Assembly: GCF_019207085.1 (NCBI RefSeq) | Contig: NZ_JAATOM010000001.1 | Coordinates: 248,001-312,000 of the forward strand | Direction: 5' to 3' | DNA from: Variovorax sp. dw_308 | GTDB taxonomy: Bacteria; Pseudomonadota; Gammaproteobacteria; Burkholderiales; Burkholderiaceae_C | DNA length: 64,000 nt | Shown here: one piece after another, positions 26,554 to 35,793 of the stretch | Position numbering within the stretch: the first letter of the stretch is position 1 | How the letters are laid out: each line of letters begins with the position of its first letter | Position numbers and translations under genes: made by a program | Notes under the pieces: model-generated | What the model was told of the DNA's origin: nothing | Seen by the model: only the letters and a program-made list of their open reading frames with translations | The model's database searches: none

Positions 26554-28169
26554 CGTCCCCCGATGGGAACGGCGGGGACCGAGGTGTCCTTCAGCATCGC
26601 CAGCTGCGCGATCGGAAAGCCGTAGTTCACGACGGTCAGCGCGATCATCAGCGACACCCAGAGGCCGAAGCCGTTCAAGGCGATCGGCGTGGCTGCAGGC
26701 ATGTGGACGGCCGTGCTGAAGGTGAAGGGCGCCGGCGCGGCTTCACCCTTGCCTGCGCGCGCCAGGATGTAGACGAAGAGCAGCGCGGACACCACCAGCA
26801 TCAGGCCGCCGATGGTTCCTGCCACCAGCGTCCATCCCTGCCCGGCGAGTGCTGGATTGGAGAAGTCGAAGTACGCCATGCGCCGCGGCATGCCGAGCAG
26901 GCCGACCCAGTGCCACGGGAAGGTCATGACGATCATGCCGACGAACCACAGCCAGAGTTGTGCTTTCACCAGCGAATCCGGAAGCGCCTTGCAGCCCGTG
27001 AGTTGCGGCCACAGGTCGTAGGCCACCATGAAGTACATGATGACGATGGCACCCGCAAAGATGAGGTGGAAGTGCCCCGTCACCCATTGCGTGTTGTGGA
27101 TCGTCTCGTTGAGCTGGTAGCTCATGTTGATGAGGCCGCCCGCACCGCCAAACCCCAGCATGATGAAGGAGAAGGTGACGGCCAGCATCATCGGATTGCC
27201 CCACGGCAGCGCCTTGACCCATCCGAAGAGCCCCTTGCCGCCGCGCAGCCGTGCCGCGATCTCGACCGACGCGACGATGGTGAACACCGTCAGGAAGGTC
27301 GGCACCGCCACCATCGCGGTGAAGACCGCATGCAGGAACTTGAACCCGGCGCCCACCTGCGGATCGGCGAACAGGTGATGGATGCCGATGGGCATCGAGA
27401 ACACGAGGAACAACACGAAGGCGACGCGGCCCATCGTGTCGCTGTAGAGCCGCCCGCCGATGGCGCGCGGAACGATCGTGTAGAAGGCGATGTAGGCCGG
27501 CATGAGCCAGAAGTAGACGATGGCATGCAGCGTCCAGGAGAAGAACACCCGGGCGAGGCCGGCATCGATGGTGTCCTTCAGGCCCAGCGCCGCCGGCAGG
27601 ATCAGCAGCAGGATCTCGACCGCGGCTCCTACCGAAGTCCATGCCCACAGGTAGGCGCCGGCGACATTGCCGAACATCGCCAGCGGCACCGCCTTGCCCG
27701 GGTTCTTCGACTTCCACGCCTTCAGGTTGACGGCCATGAGGGCGACCCAGATCCACGAACCCACGACCACCAGCACGACGCCCAGGTAGTAGAACGGGCT
27801 GCCGATCATCGGCGGATAGAAGGTGAAGAGCACCGACGCGCGGCCCAGCGCCACCGGCGTCGCCGCCATCACGGTGCCGACGATGGCGAGCCAGAAGCCG
27901 GCCCATGCCCAGCGCAAACCGACCAGCGGCTGCTTCAGCGCGAGCTCGACGATGGCATAGCCGAAGCCCATCGCAACGAGTGTCGGCAACACGTAGCCCA
28001 TCACCGTGCCGTGCCCGGTCACCGAGCGGTAGTAGTACTCCGGGTCGCTGACCCACGCGCTCAGCGGACTGCGCACGTACATCTGCCATTCGCCGAGCAG
28101 GATGGCGACCGCGAAGGCCGCGAAGGCGACCCAGAAATGCGCGAGCACGAGTCGTCTAGCGAGGAACAC
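26550..28169 (-). CDS. Haem-copper oxidase subunit I, B family (ba3-like)
   Basis: A 539-residue catalytic subunit that reduces O2 to water. All metal ligands are visible: low-spin haem H53 (TGHGT) and H368, CuB H215 with cross-linked Y219 (HAIVY), H264 and H265, and high-spin haem H366 (TGHFHLIF). The glutamate of the A-family D channel and the HPEVY motif are absent, placing it with ba3-type B-family oxidases. About thirteen membrane segments. It overlaps the subunit II gene by 14 nt. Confidence 0.9.
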   Translation of the reverse strand: MFLARRLVLAHFWVAFAAFAVAILLGEWQMYVRSPLSAWVSDPEYYYRSVTGHGTVMGYVLPTLVAMGFGYAIVELALKQPLVGLRWAWAGFWLAIVGTVMAATPVALGRASVLFTFYPPMIGSPFYYLGVVLVVVGSWIWVALMAVNLKAWKSKNPGKAVPLAMFGNVAGAYLWAWTSVGAAVEILLLILPAALGLKDTIDAGLARVFFSWTLHAIVYFWLMPAYIAFYTIVPRAIGGRLYSDTMGRVAFVLFLVFSMPIGIHHLFADPQVGAGFKFLHAVFTAMVAVPTFLTVFTIVASVEIAARLRGGKGLFGWVKALPWGNPMMLAVTFSFIMLGFGGAGGLINMSYQLNETIHNTQWVTGHFHLIFAGAIVIMYFMVAYDLWPQLTGCKALPDSLVKAQLWLWFVGMIVMTFPWHWVGLLGMPRRMAYFDFSNPALAGQGWTLVAGTIGGLMLVVSALLFVYILARAGKGEAAPAPFTFSTAVHMPAATPIALNGFGLWVSLMIALTVVNYGFPIAQLAMLKDTSVPAVPIGGR

Positions 28170-28728
28170 AGCTCATCCTCTCTCCGCCCTTGGCGCGGGC
28201 CAGGAACTCGTCGGCCGCCATCACCCGCACGCGCCCCCACATCGCCTCGTGGCCCGTGCCGCAATATTCGTGGCAGGGCATCAGCCGCTCGCCTGTCTTG
28301 TCGAAGGTGGCCGTGAAAGTCGCGATGAAGCCTGGCACCAGCATCACGTTGGCATTGCTCCTGTCGATGACGAATCCGTGAATGGCATCGGTGCTCGTCG
28401 CGCGGAAGGTCACCGGCACGCCAGCGGGCACCACCAGGCATTGCGGCTCGAACGAATACTGCTGCGCGATCAGGCGCACCGTGACCTTGCCGTCCGCAGC
28501 CACCGTGGTGCCCAGGTTGTTCTCCACGAACTCGCCTTCGATGTGAAGCTTGCGCGGGTCGATGGTCTCCACTCGCGAAGGCGGCATCGATGCCCAGTGC
28601 AGTCCGGTGAAGATGATCATCACGAGCAACAGCGCGATGATGAGTACGACGACGATGGCCCAGCGGCGTTCCGCCTCGACAGCGACAGCCTCCGATGCAT
28701 GTGGCGCGCCGGCATTCACCGAGGTCAC
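28156..28728 (-). CDS. Cytochrome c oxidase subunit II (CuA)
   Basis: A 190-residue subunit with one N-terminal membrane helix (about 22-43) and a periplasmic cupredoxin domain. CuA ligands are H117 and C152-x-E154-x-C156-x3-H160-x2-M163. It accepts electrons from cytochrome c. One-helix subunit II is the form usual for ba3 oxidases. It overlaps both neighbours, confirming co-translation. Confidence 0.9.
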   Translation of the reverse strand: MTSVNAGAPHASEAVAVEAERRWAIVVVLIIALLLVMIIFTGLHWASMPPSRVETIDPRKLHIEGEFVENNLGTTVAADGKVTVRLIAQQYSFEPQCLVVPAGVPVTFRATSTDAIHGFVIDRSNANVMLVPGFIATFTATFDKTGERLMPCHEYCGTGHEAMWGRVRVMAADEFLARAKGGERMSCVPR

Positions 28729-28892
28729 TGGATGGCTCCTCTCGGCAGGTAGACGAGGAAGTAGAAGATGAAGAACAACGCGACGACGATGAAGGTGGCG
28801 AGCCCGGCCACGGCAAACGCGCCCGCTGGTCCGCGCCGCAGGATCTCCTCGACGCGTTCGTCTTCGCTGGGGTCGACGTCTTCAGTTGCCAT
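28725..28892 (-). CDS. Small single-helix oxidase subunit
   Basis: A 55-residue protein: an acidic N-terminus (MATEDVDPSEDERVEE) and one membrane helix (about residues 27-47). Its size, position directly before subunit II and 4-nt overlap fit the subunit IIa-type peptides of ba3 oxidases. The ATG was chosen over a longer in-frame reading because the latter overlaps the upstream stop without homology. Confidence 0.7.
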   Translation of the reverse strand: MATEDVDPSEDERVEEILRRGPAGAFAVAGLATFIVVALFFIFYFLVYLPRGAIQ

Positions 28893-28906
28893 CGTGCGGG
28901 CCTCGT

Positions 28907-30196
28907 CTATTCCGGAATGAGCGGGCGCAACTCGCTGACCTGCGCAGGCGTCACGGGCGTGCCGCTGTTTTCCCACGCCACGCGGATGTAGGTCACCACG
29001 GCCGCCACCTCGTCATCGTTGAGGATGTGGGAGAAGGGTGGCATGCCGTGCGGCTGCGGGTTCTTCTTCGTACCGGGCGCATAGCCGCCGTTCAACACCA
29101 TGCGAATCGAGTTCACCGGCGACGACATCGTGATCGACTGGTTGGCAGCGAGCGGCGGGTACGACGGTGCGTTGCCCTTGCCTTCCTCGCCGTGGCACAT
29201 GAAGCATTGCTTTGCGTAGATCTTGCGACCGAGCTCCATCACTTCCGGGGCTACGAGTCGCGCGCTGCTGGGCGGCGGCGCACCCGTGTCGTGCTGCGGC
29301 AGTTCCTTCAGGTAGACCGCCATCGCTTCGACATCTGCATCGTTCAGGTATTGCAGGCTGTTGTAGACCACCTCGGCCATGGGCCCATAAACGGTGGCCC
29401 TGGGCGAGATGCCGACCTGGAGCAGCTCGCTGATCTCCTTGATGCTCCAGTTGCCCAGGCCCGCTTCGCGGTTCGACGTGAGCGATGGCGCATACCAGTT
29501 CTGGTTGGGGATCATGCCGCCCTCGAACTCCTGCGAGGTCTTCGAGCCGCCGAGCCTGTTGATCGCGGTATGGCACATCGCGCAATGCCCGAGCCCTTCC
29601 ACCAGATAGGCGCCGCGGTTCCATTGCACCGACTTGCTCTTGTCGGCCATGTACTCGCCTTCCTTGAAGTACAGGGTGCGCCAGCCGATCAGCAAGTCGC
29701 GCTGGTTGAACGGAAAGCGCAACTCGTGCGGGCGGTTCTTCTGGTTCACCGGTGGCACAGACATCAGGTAGGCATAGATGGCGTCGGAGTCCTCGCGCGT
29801 GACCTTGGTGTACGAGGCAAACGGCATCGCAGGGTAGAGCAGGGTGCCGTCGCGCGAGAGGCCGTTGTGCAGCATGCGGTAGAAGTCGTCTGCCGTCCAT
29901 TTGCCGATTCCGGTCTCGTCGTCGCTGGTGATGTTGGGCGCGTAGAGATTGCCGAAGGGCGTGGGCATGGGGCGGCCCCCCGCAAACTGCTTGCCACCCG
30001 GGTCGGAATGGCAGGCCACGCAGTCGCCTGCACGCGCGAGGTATTCACCCTTCCTGATCGTCTGCGTGGTCGGATCGGCGGCCACTGCACCGGGAACCAC
30101 AGGCAGGTAGCCGGGCATGAAAAGCGCAAAGGCGCCCGCGACGATCACCACCACGGCGACCACCGCGATCAGGATGATGCGAGTGCCGCGTCTCAT
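28907..30196 (-). CDS. Tri-haem cytochrome c, membrane-anchored
   Basis: A 429-residue cytochrome resembling the cytochrome c subunits of membrane alcohol/gluconate dehydrogenases. There is an N-terminal anchor (residues about 7-30) and three haem sites: CVACH (59-63), CAMCH (205-209) and CFMCH (331-335). No dehydrogenase flavoprotein gene is adjacent; its place between the oxidase and a di-haem cytochrome suggests electron transfer to the oxidase instead. It overlaps the upstream gene by 4 nt. Confidence 0.88.
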   Translation of the reverse strand: MRRGTRIILIAVVAVVVIVAGAFALFMPGYLPVVPGAVAADPTTQTIRKGEYLARAGDCVACHSDPGGKQFAGGRPMPTPFGNLYAPNITSDDETGIGKWTADDFYRMLHNGLSRDGTLLYPAMPFASYTKVTREDSDAIYAYLMSVPPVNQKNRPHELRFPFNQRDLLIGWRTLYFKEGEYMADKSKSVQWNRGAYLVEGLGHCAMCHTAINRLGGSKTSQEFEGGMIPNQNWYAPSLTSNREAGLGNWSIKEISELLQVGISPRATVYGPMAEVVYNSLQYLNDADVEAMAVYLKELPQHDTGAPPPSSARLVAPEVMELGRKIYAKQCFMCHGEEGKGNAPSYPPLAANQSITMSSPVNSIRMVLNGGYAPGTKKNPQPHGMPPFSHILNDDEVAAVVTYIRVAWENSGTPVTPAQVSELRPLIPE

Positions 30197-30927
30197 GGCT
30201 TCTGGCTGCCGCAGGAAAGAGGCATGCCCTGGAAGTTGGCCGGCGCCGGCACGGCATCACGTGGCGGATCTTGCGCCGCGAGCCAGGTCGCGACCGCATG
30301 CACGTCGGCCTCGGTGAGTCGATCCGATATGCGCTTCATGCAGTCCGGCTGCGCGGCCTGGCGATTGCCGGTTCGCCAACGCGTCAGTTGCGCCACGATG
30401 TATGAAGTGCGCAGGCCGGCGAGACCCGGGATGCCCGGCTCCATGCCCGTGAAGGCGGCGCCATGGCAGGTCATGCATGCCGGCAGCTGTTTGCTCGGGT
30501 CGCCACCCAGCGCCAGCGTCGACCCGCGCGCCAGCACATCGGGCCCCGCGGCGCTTTGCTGTTTCGCCTCGAAGGCCGGGCGCTGCTTCGCGAAGTACGC
30601 TGCAATTTCCTTGAGATACGCATCGGGCAGGTAGGCCACGAGGTAATTCATGGGCGGGTACTCGCGCTTGCCATCGCGAAACGCCACCAACTGGTTGTAG
30701 AGGTAAGCGGCCGGCTTGCCCGCGATGCGAGGGAAGTACTCGTTGCTGGTGCCTTGTCCGCTTTGTCCGTGGCAGGTGACGCAGCCCTGCACGCGTGCTT
30801 CCATGGAGTCCACGGTCTTGAAGGCCGGTATGGCCGAATCCTGTGCATTGGCAATGCCCGCGCTGGTCAGAGCACACGCCGCAGCCAGCAGCTTGACGCT
30901 TCGCACCAGCACTGGGGAAGGGGGCAT
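30193..30927 (-). CDS. Di-haem cytochrome c4-like protein
   Basis: A 244-residue periplasmic cytochrome with a Sec signal peptide (cleavage near ANAQ, about residue 29) and two haem motifs, CVTCH (49-53) and CMTCH (151-155). First gene of the operon, so the promoter should lie in the intergenic region before it. Together with the two other cytochromes encoded here it gives seven c-type haems dedicated to one oxidase. Confidence 0.87.
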   Translation of the reverse strand: MPPSPVLVRSVKLLAAACALTSAGIANAQDSAIPAFKTVDSMEARVQGCVTCHGQSGQGTSNEYFPRIAGKPAAYLYNQLVAFRDGKREYPPMNYLVAYLPDAYLKEIAAYFAKQRPAFEAKQQSAAGPDVLARGSTLALGGDPSKQLPACMTCHGAAFTGMEPGIPGLAGLRTSYIVAQLTRWRTGNRQAAQPDCMKRISDRLTEADVHAVATWLAAQDPPRDAVPAPANFQGMPLSCGSQKP

Positions 30928-31424
30928 CCGGTCTTACCTCCGTGGCGAGTAAGAGACCAACGATCCACCTTATACGCGGCTCGAGCTGGCGTCAATTGCC
31001 TTCAAGGGCTGAAACAGGCTGGGTCGCCGTGAGGAGGCGGAGTCGAGGGGGCGGGGATGCGGTCCGCCGCCCGAAAGGCCATCGACTATTGAAGAAGGGG
31101 CGTGTTCATGTGTTCATGGAATGGGCCCGATGTTGCGCGCCGACGGCGGCAGACTCGGCCCCATGCCGGGCGCTGTGCAAGAGCCGCTTGCCGCAGCCAC
31201 TCCCCAGAGTGAATTCTTTCCCCTTACGACGCTCTGGCCAATTCGCACACCGCCAGCCAATCTAGTTGTTTGCCTTTGTTGCAGACGATGTCGCAGCGTT
31301 AAACTGGCTCAAATGCTCCGCGATTTGCACAAGGGAACCATCGCATTGATGGGTCGTTGCGCCGTTACCAAGGGCCCCCTCGTCGGGGCTTTTTTGTGGG
31401 TGCCGAATTGAACAGGGTTTCGTC
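30928..31424. other. Intergenic region between oxidase operon and histidine kinase
   Basis: Nearly 0.5 kb with no convincing gene. It must contain the oxidase operon promoter (minus strand) and the kinase promoter (plus strand). A rho-independent terminator lies near its right end with no gene in front of it. Small reading frames here have random composition. Confidence 0.6.
31374..31395 (+). terminator. Orphan rho-independent terminator before the kinase gene
   Basis: GCCCC-CTCGTC-GGGGC followed by TTTTTT, a good intrinsic terminator 30 bp ahead of the kinase ATG. No coding gene ends before it on this strand, so it may end a small RNA or act as a leader attenuator. Confidence 0.7.
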
Positions 31425-32861
31425 ATGAGAGGAGGATCAACCTTCGCCGGGCTCGGCAATTCCTCGTTTGCCAGCCTGACGCCGGCGCCCGCCACGGCGG
31501 ATGAGGCCGAGCCGTGGGTTCGTGGCGAACTGATCCGCAGCCTGATGCGTTCGGCGCGCGGTTCGCACCTGTTCGGCGCGGCGTTGATGCCGGCGATGGT
31601 CAGCCTGTGCTGGGGCTATGTTCCGACCTGGCAACTCCTTGGCTGGCTGATGATCGGCGTCACCGCGACCGGCTGCCGCGTCTGGGGCGAGCGGCTCTAT
31701 GCGCTGCGCTTTGCCGAGACGGATGCTGCATCGCAGGAGCGCTTCGTTCATCGCTACCGGTTTCTGTGGAGCGCCAGCGCATTTGCCTGGGGGCTCTCGA
31801 TACTGATTTTTTTCGAGCGCGTCCCGGTGGTCAGCCAATTCATGTGCTGGCTCATGGTGGCCGGTGTCGCGACCTTCCCGTTGAACGGGCTCGCCCTGCA
31901 TCCGCCGCTGTTGCATCGCTACGTGAACACGCTGTTCATCACGATGATGACCGCGCTGGTGTTCCGCGTGGTGCAACTGCGCTTCGTCGAACTGCACTTC
32001 AGCTATGGCTTCCTGCTGTTGCCGATCCTGCATTGGTGGTTGCTGCTGCGTGCCGGCCGCCGCATCCACGAGACCTCGCGCAACAGCTTCGAACTGCTGT
32101 TCCACAACCACATCCTCATCAACTCGCTGACGCAGCAACGGCAGGCCGCGGTGTCGGCCGTCGCGATGAAGAACCGCTTCCTTGCCAGCGCCGCGCACGA
32201 CATGCGCCAGCCGGTGCTGGCCCTTTCGCTCTATGCGGACTGGCTGCGCAACGAGCCGGACCTGGTCGAGGAGATCGCGCCGAAGATCGTGCGCGCGACG
32301 CATGCGGTGAATGCCCTGTTCGACTCGCTGTTCGACCTGGCCCGCATCGACTCCGGGCAGGTGCGGCTGCACATCGAGCGCGTCGACGTCACGCAACTGC
32401 TGCACGACCTCGAATTGCAGTATCGCCCGGTGGCCGAGTCCAAGGGACTGCGTTTCCGGGTGCATTCCACTGGCGGCGCCGTGCTGACCGACCCGATCCG
32501 CGTGCGGCGCATGATCGGCAACCTGCTGGCCAACGCGATCAAGTACACGGCCGAGGGTGGCGTGCTGCTGGCTTCGCGCGCCACGCCCGAGGGGGTGCGT
32601 ATCGAGGTGTGGGACACGGGCATCGGCATCGCGCGCGAGCACCTGCGCGACGTGTTCCTGGAGTTCTACAAGGTGGCTGATCACGCCGGCACCTCCGATG
32701 GGTTCGGCCTGGGGCTGGCCATCGTCGCGCGCCTGTCGCACGCCTTGGGCCATCCGATCAGCGTGCGATCAAGACTGGGCCGCGGCAGCGTCTTCCGCGT
32801 CGCTCTTCACGACGCCGACGAATCGCAAGCGCAGACACGGATTTCAGGATCGGTGGGGTGA
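31425..32861 (+). CDS. Membrane sensor histidine kinase
   Basis: A 478-residue kinase. Residues about 48-210 hold several hydrophobic segments, probably six helices, with no obvious periplasmic sensor domain. The dimerisation/phosphorylation site is ASAAHDMRQPVLALSLY (H258); the ATPase has the N box NLLANAIKYT, G1 DTGIGI and G2 GFGLGLAI. The likely partner is the NarL-type regulator encoded convergently 220 bp away. The start has no clear ribosome site, and the true start could be somewhat downstream. Confidence 0.9.
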   Translation: MRGGSTFAGLGNSSFASLTPAPATADEAEPWVRGELIRSLMRSARGSHLFGAALMPAMVSLCWGYVPTWQLLGWLMIGVTATGCRVWGERLYALRFAETDAASQERFVHRYRFLWSASAFAWGLSILIFFERVPVVSQFMCWLMVAGVATFPLNGLALHPPLLHRYVNTLFITMMTALVFRVVQLRFVELHFSYGFLLLPILHWWLLLRAGRRIHETSRNSFELLFHNHILINSLTQQRQAAVSAVAMKNRFLASAAHDMRQPVLALSLYADWLRNEPDLVEEIAPKIVRATHAVNALFDSLFDLARIDSGQVRLHIERVDVTQLLHDLELQYRPVAESKGLRFRVHSTGGAVLTDPIRVRRMIGNLLANAIKYTAEGGVLLASRATPEGVRIEVWDTGIGIAREHLRDVFLEFYKVADHAGTSDGFGLGLAIVARLSHALGHPISVRSRLGRGSVFRVALHDADESQAQTRISGSVG

Positions 32862-33080
32862 TGGCCCGGGTGCCGTGAGGCGCCCAGGCCAGTGTGCGTA
32901 TTCGGTGGATTGAGAGGCCCCAAGGACCGGGCGGTGCCCGGCCCCCCGCGCAGGGATTGAGTCGAGATGGCGAAGCCGCATCGACTCGAGAGGACCGCCA
33001 GCGTTGTTGCGGCCGCAGGCTCGTCCCCCCATGCGGGGCGGGAGAAGCGCCACGCAGTGGCGCGGAGCCGGGGGGAGAGC
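32862..33080. repeat. Hairpin-rich intergenic repeat between kinase and regulator
   Basis: Contains several inverted repeats: GAGTCGA...TCGACTC around 32958-32985, CCCCCCATGCGGGGCGGG, and GCGCCACGCAGTGGCGC. This pattern is typical of dispersed intergenic repeats; the convergent genes probably use it as shared termination structure. No gene is visible. Confidence 0.45.
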
Positions 33081-33692
33081 CTAGATGGCGCCGGAGGAAA
33101 GAAGGCCATGGCTGCGGGCGTGATGCAGCGCCTGCGTGCGGCTCTTCACGCCCAACCGGCGGAACAGGCGCCACAGGTGGACCTTGACCGTGTGCTCGCT
33201 GATGTCGAGTTCGGTGGCGATCTCGCGGTTGCTCATGCCCTTGTCGAGCATGGCGATCAACTGGGTCTGGCGCTTGGACAGTTTGCCGGTGCTCGCGCTG
33301 GCCGCGGCGCTTTCTTCGCTTTCCGAATCGGCCATCAGCAGGCCGCGCAGCGCGGCGGCCAGTTCGCTGGAGCCGGCTGACTTCTCGATGTAGATGTCGG
33401 CGCCGGCCTCGATGCAGGCCTCTTCCATGTCGGCCGCGGGCGAGGCGGAGTACACGGCGATCGGCACATCGGGATAGAGCTGCTTGACCGACACCACGCC
33501 GGACACGCCGGTGATGTCCGGCAGTTTCAGGTCGAGGCAGAAGAGGTCGGGTTTGCCGTGCTGCTTGACGGCGTTGGCCAGCTTGTCGAGCCGGTCGAGC
33601 TCGACAATGTTTTCGGCCGGACGCAGGCGCCGCAGCACCATGACGATAGCGTCACGCATCAGGGGGTGGTCGTCGATTACGTAAATGCTCAT
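33081..33692 (-). CDS. NarL/LuxR-family response regulator
   Basis: A 203-residue regulator. The receiver domain (1-120) has the acidic pocket D7/D8 and phosphoacceptor D54 (FCLDLKLPD), with the conserved lysine in YIEKSAG. The C-terminal LuxR helix-turn-helix (LSKRQTQLIAMLDKGMSNRE, then HTVKVHLWRLFRRLGV) binds DNA. Convergent with the histidine kinase gene and likely its partner. Confidence 0.9.
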   Translation of the reverse strand: MSIYVIDDHPLMRDAIVMVLRRLRPAENIVELDRLDKLANAVKQHGKPDLFCLDLKLPDITGVSGVVSVKQLYPDVPIAVYSASPAADMEEACIEAGADIYIEKSAGSSELAAALRGLLMADSESEESAAASASTGKLSKRQTQLIAMLDKGMSNREIATELDISEHTVKVHLWRLFRRLGVKSRTQALHHARSHGLLSSGAI

Positions 33693-33766
33693 GATGCGTC
33701 AAGTGTACGTGGGCAATGCTTGGTGAACTACCTCAATTACGGCGTTTAAGTGCGCGTAAAAACGAG

Positions 33767-35101
33767 CTATTTCTTCTTATCTTCGCTTGCTGCGGCGAGG
33801 GCATCGAGTGCTTCGACGACGGTGTCGACGCGCTCCGGAGGTAGTCGTGGCAGGCGGTCGGCCAGCGCTGCCAACGCGGCGCTGCGTTGGCGCTGCAGCA
33901 GGCCGATGGCCTGGCCGGCTTCCTGCGGCGTGGCGAATGCAAGGCTCTGCAGCAGCAGCTCGCCGCGTGCGTCCAGCAGCTTGAAATAGAACCGGCCGTC
34001 GCTTTCGCGGTACTGCTTGAAGCTGGGCAGCGCAGCCGTCTTCGCGGACTTGGCCTTGCCGGCGGCCTGCTGCCCGGCGCCCAGGTTGCGCAAGCCCACT
34101 GCATGACGCAGCCGGCCCATGAAGGGTTGCGACAGGGCGCGTGCCTTGGCCGCACCCGCGAGCAGCGTGGCCTCGATGCGCGCGGGGTCCTTCATCAAGG
34201 CTTCGTAGCGCTCGCGCATCGGCGTGATCTCGCGGTCGATGCGCTCGAACAACAGCTGCTTGGCATCGCCCCAGCCGATGCCCTCCGCAAAGGCCTTGCG
34301 CAAGGCCTCGGTTTCGTGCTCGTCGGCAAAGGCCTGGTAGATCTGGAACAGCGCGGAGCCTTCGGTGTCCTTGGGCTCACCGGGCGCGCGCGAATCGGTC
34401 ACGATGCTGGCGATCTGCTTCTGCAACTGTGCGCGGGGCGCGAACAGCGGGATCGTGTTGCCGTAGCTCTTGCTCATCTTGCGGCCATCGAGGCCGGGCA
34501 GCGTGGCGACGGCATCGTCGATGAGCGCCTCGGGCAGCGTGAAGTGCTCGCCGTAGAGGTGGTTGAAATGCTGGCCCATGTCGCGCGCCATCTCGATGTG
34601 CTGGATCTGGTCGCGGCCCACCGGCACCTGGTGCGCGTTGAACATCAGGATGTCGGCGCCCATCAGCACCGGGTACATGAACAGGCCCGCGCTGACGTCG
34701 GCATCGGGGTCGTCGCCCTTGGCGGTGTTCTTGTCGACCGAGGCCTTGTAGGCATGCGCGCGGTTGAGCAGGCCCTTGCCGGTGACGCAAGTGAGAAACC
34801 ATGTCAGCTCGGGGATCTCGGGGATGTCGGACTGGCGGTAGAAGGTGACGCGCTCGGGATCGAGGCCGCAGGCCAGCCAGCTTGCGGCGATCTCCAGCGT
34901 GGAGCGCTGGATCAGGGGCGGGTCGTTGACCTTGATGAGCGCGTGATAGTCGGCGAGGAAGAAGAAGGTCTCGACGCCGGGCGCCACGCTTTGCCGCACC
35001 GAATGGCGGATCGAGCCGACGTAGTTGCCGAGGTGCGGCGTGCCCGAGGTGGTGATGCCGGTGAGAACGCGCAGGGGGGAGGGAGGGGCAGTCGTCGCCA
35101 T
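33767..35101 (-). CDS. trpS: Tryptophanyl-tRNA synthetase with C-terminal extension
   Basis: A 444-residue class I synthetase charging tRNA-Trp. The HIGH-type motif is TSGTPHLGNY (about 18-27) and the KMSKS motif is GRKMSKSYGN (207-214). The normal protein is about 330-345 residues; this one has about 100 extra. Residues 360-402 (FKQYRESDGRFYFKLLDARG, LQSLAFATPQEAGQAI) resemble the YegP/DUF1508 fold, joined by an Ala/Lys linker, with a lysine-rich tail. The ATG chosen gives the family N-terminus; 22 residues upstream in frame are unrelated. Confidence 0.93.
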   Translation of the reverse strand: MATTAPPSPLRVLTGITTSGTPHLGNYVGSIRHSVRQSVAPGVETFFFLADYHALIKVNDPPLIQRSTLEIAASWLACGLDPERVTFYRQSDIPEIPELTWFLTCVTGKGLLNRAHAYKASVDKNTAKGDDPDADVSAGLFMYPVLMGADILMFNAHQVPVGRDQIQHIEMARDMGQHFNHLYGEHFTLPEALIDDAVATLPGLDGRKMSKSYGNTIPLFAPRAQLQKQIASIVTDSRAPGEPKDTEGSALFQIYQAFADEHETEALRKAFAEGIGWGDAKQLLFERIDREITPMRERYEALMKDPARIEATLLAGAAKARALSQPFMGRLRHAVGLRNLGAGQQAAGKAKSAKTAALPSFKQYRESDGRFYFKLLDARGELLLQSLAFATPQEAGQAIGLLQRQRSAALAALADRLPRLPPERVDTVVEALDALAAASEDKKK

Positions 35102-35108
35102 GGGGGAA

Positions 35109-35780
35109 CTATCTGAGCAATGAGACCAGGGGGCTGAGCACGGTGCGAATGACGGCATAGCCGACATCGATGAGCGGGCTCAGCCAATACGTGCTGACAA
35201 CCCCCGCGAGCACCAGCCCCATCACGATGAAGAAGCCGTAGGGTTCGATGCGGGCGAGCCAGTACTGTGCACGGCCGCGCGGCAGCAATCCGGCCAGCAC
35301 ACGGCCGCCATCGAGCGGCGGCAACGGGAACAGGTTGAAGGCCCACATCACGAGGTTGACCAGCACGCCGCCCTGCGCCATCCGCACGAAGAATTCTTCC
35401 CGGACGCCGCTGGCGGCCAGTGCGATCAGCAGGATGCCCCACAAGAGCGCCTGCACGAAGTTCGAGGCTGGCCCGGCGAGCGCGACCCAGACCATGTCGC
35501 GCTTGGGATGGCGCAGCGCGCCGAAGTTGACGGGCACCGGCTTGGCATATCCGAACAGGAAGGTGCCGGAGGTGGCGAAGTAAAGCATCAGCGGCATCAG
35601 GATGGTGCCGACGGGGTCGATGTGCTTGAGCGGGTTCAGCGTGACGCGGCCCATGGCCCATGCCGTGTTGTCGCCGAAATAGCGCGCTGCATAACCATGC
35701 GCGGCCTCGTGCACCGTGATCGCGAACAACACCGGAAGGGCGTAGATCAGGACGGTTTGAATCAGGTTTGGTATATCCAC
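35109..35780 (-). CDS. Site-2-type (M50) membrane zinc metalloprotease
   Basis: A 223-residue integral membrane protein of the M50 family. Zinc ligands are HEAAH (H24, H28, with E25 catalytic) and the aspartate of PPLDGG (D157). There are about five membrane segments and no PDZ domain, so it belongs to the small SREBP-cleaving-like group rather than RseP. Start is GTG, chosen because the family N-terminus begins there; a longer ATG reading is serine/arginine-rich shadow. Seven bp before trpS, so co-transcribed. Confidence 0.85.
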   Translation of the reverse strand: MDIPNLIQTVLIYALPVLFAITVHEAAHGYAARYFGDNTAWAMGRVTLNPLKHIDPVGTILMPLMLYFATSGTFLFGYAKPVPVNFGALRHPKRDMVWVALAGPASNFVQALLWGILLIALAASGVREEFFVRMAQGGVLVNLVMWAFNLFPLPPLDGGRVLAGLLPRGRAQYWLARIEPYGFFIVMGLVLAGVVSTYWLSPLIDVGYAVIRTVLSPLVSLLR

Positions 35781-35793
35781 CCGAGGGATTGTC

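Noticed and set aside
26703..28316. 537-codon plus-strand frame opposite oxidase subunit I
   Set aside because: Rich in His, Arg, Gln and Asp as expected of an antisense shadow in GC-rich DNA; the minus strand carries all oxidase ligands.
28886..30634. 582-codon plus-strand frame opposite the cytochrome genes
   Set aside because: Shadow of the tri-haem and di-haem cytochrome genes; no homology seen.
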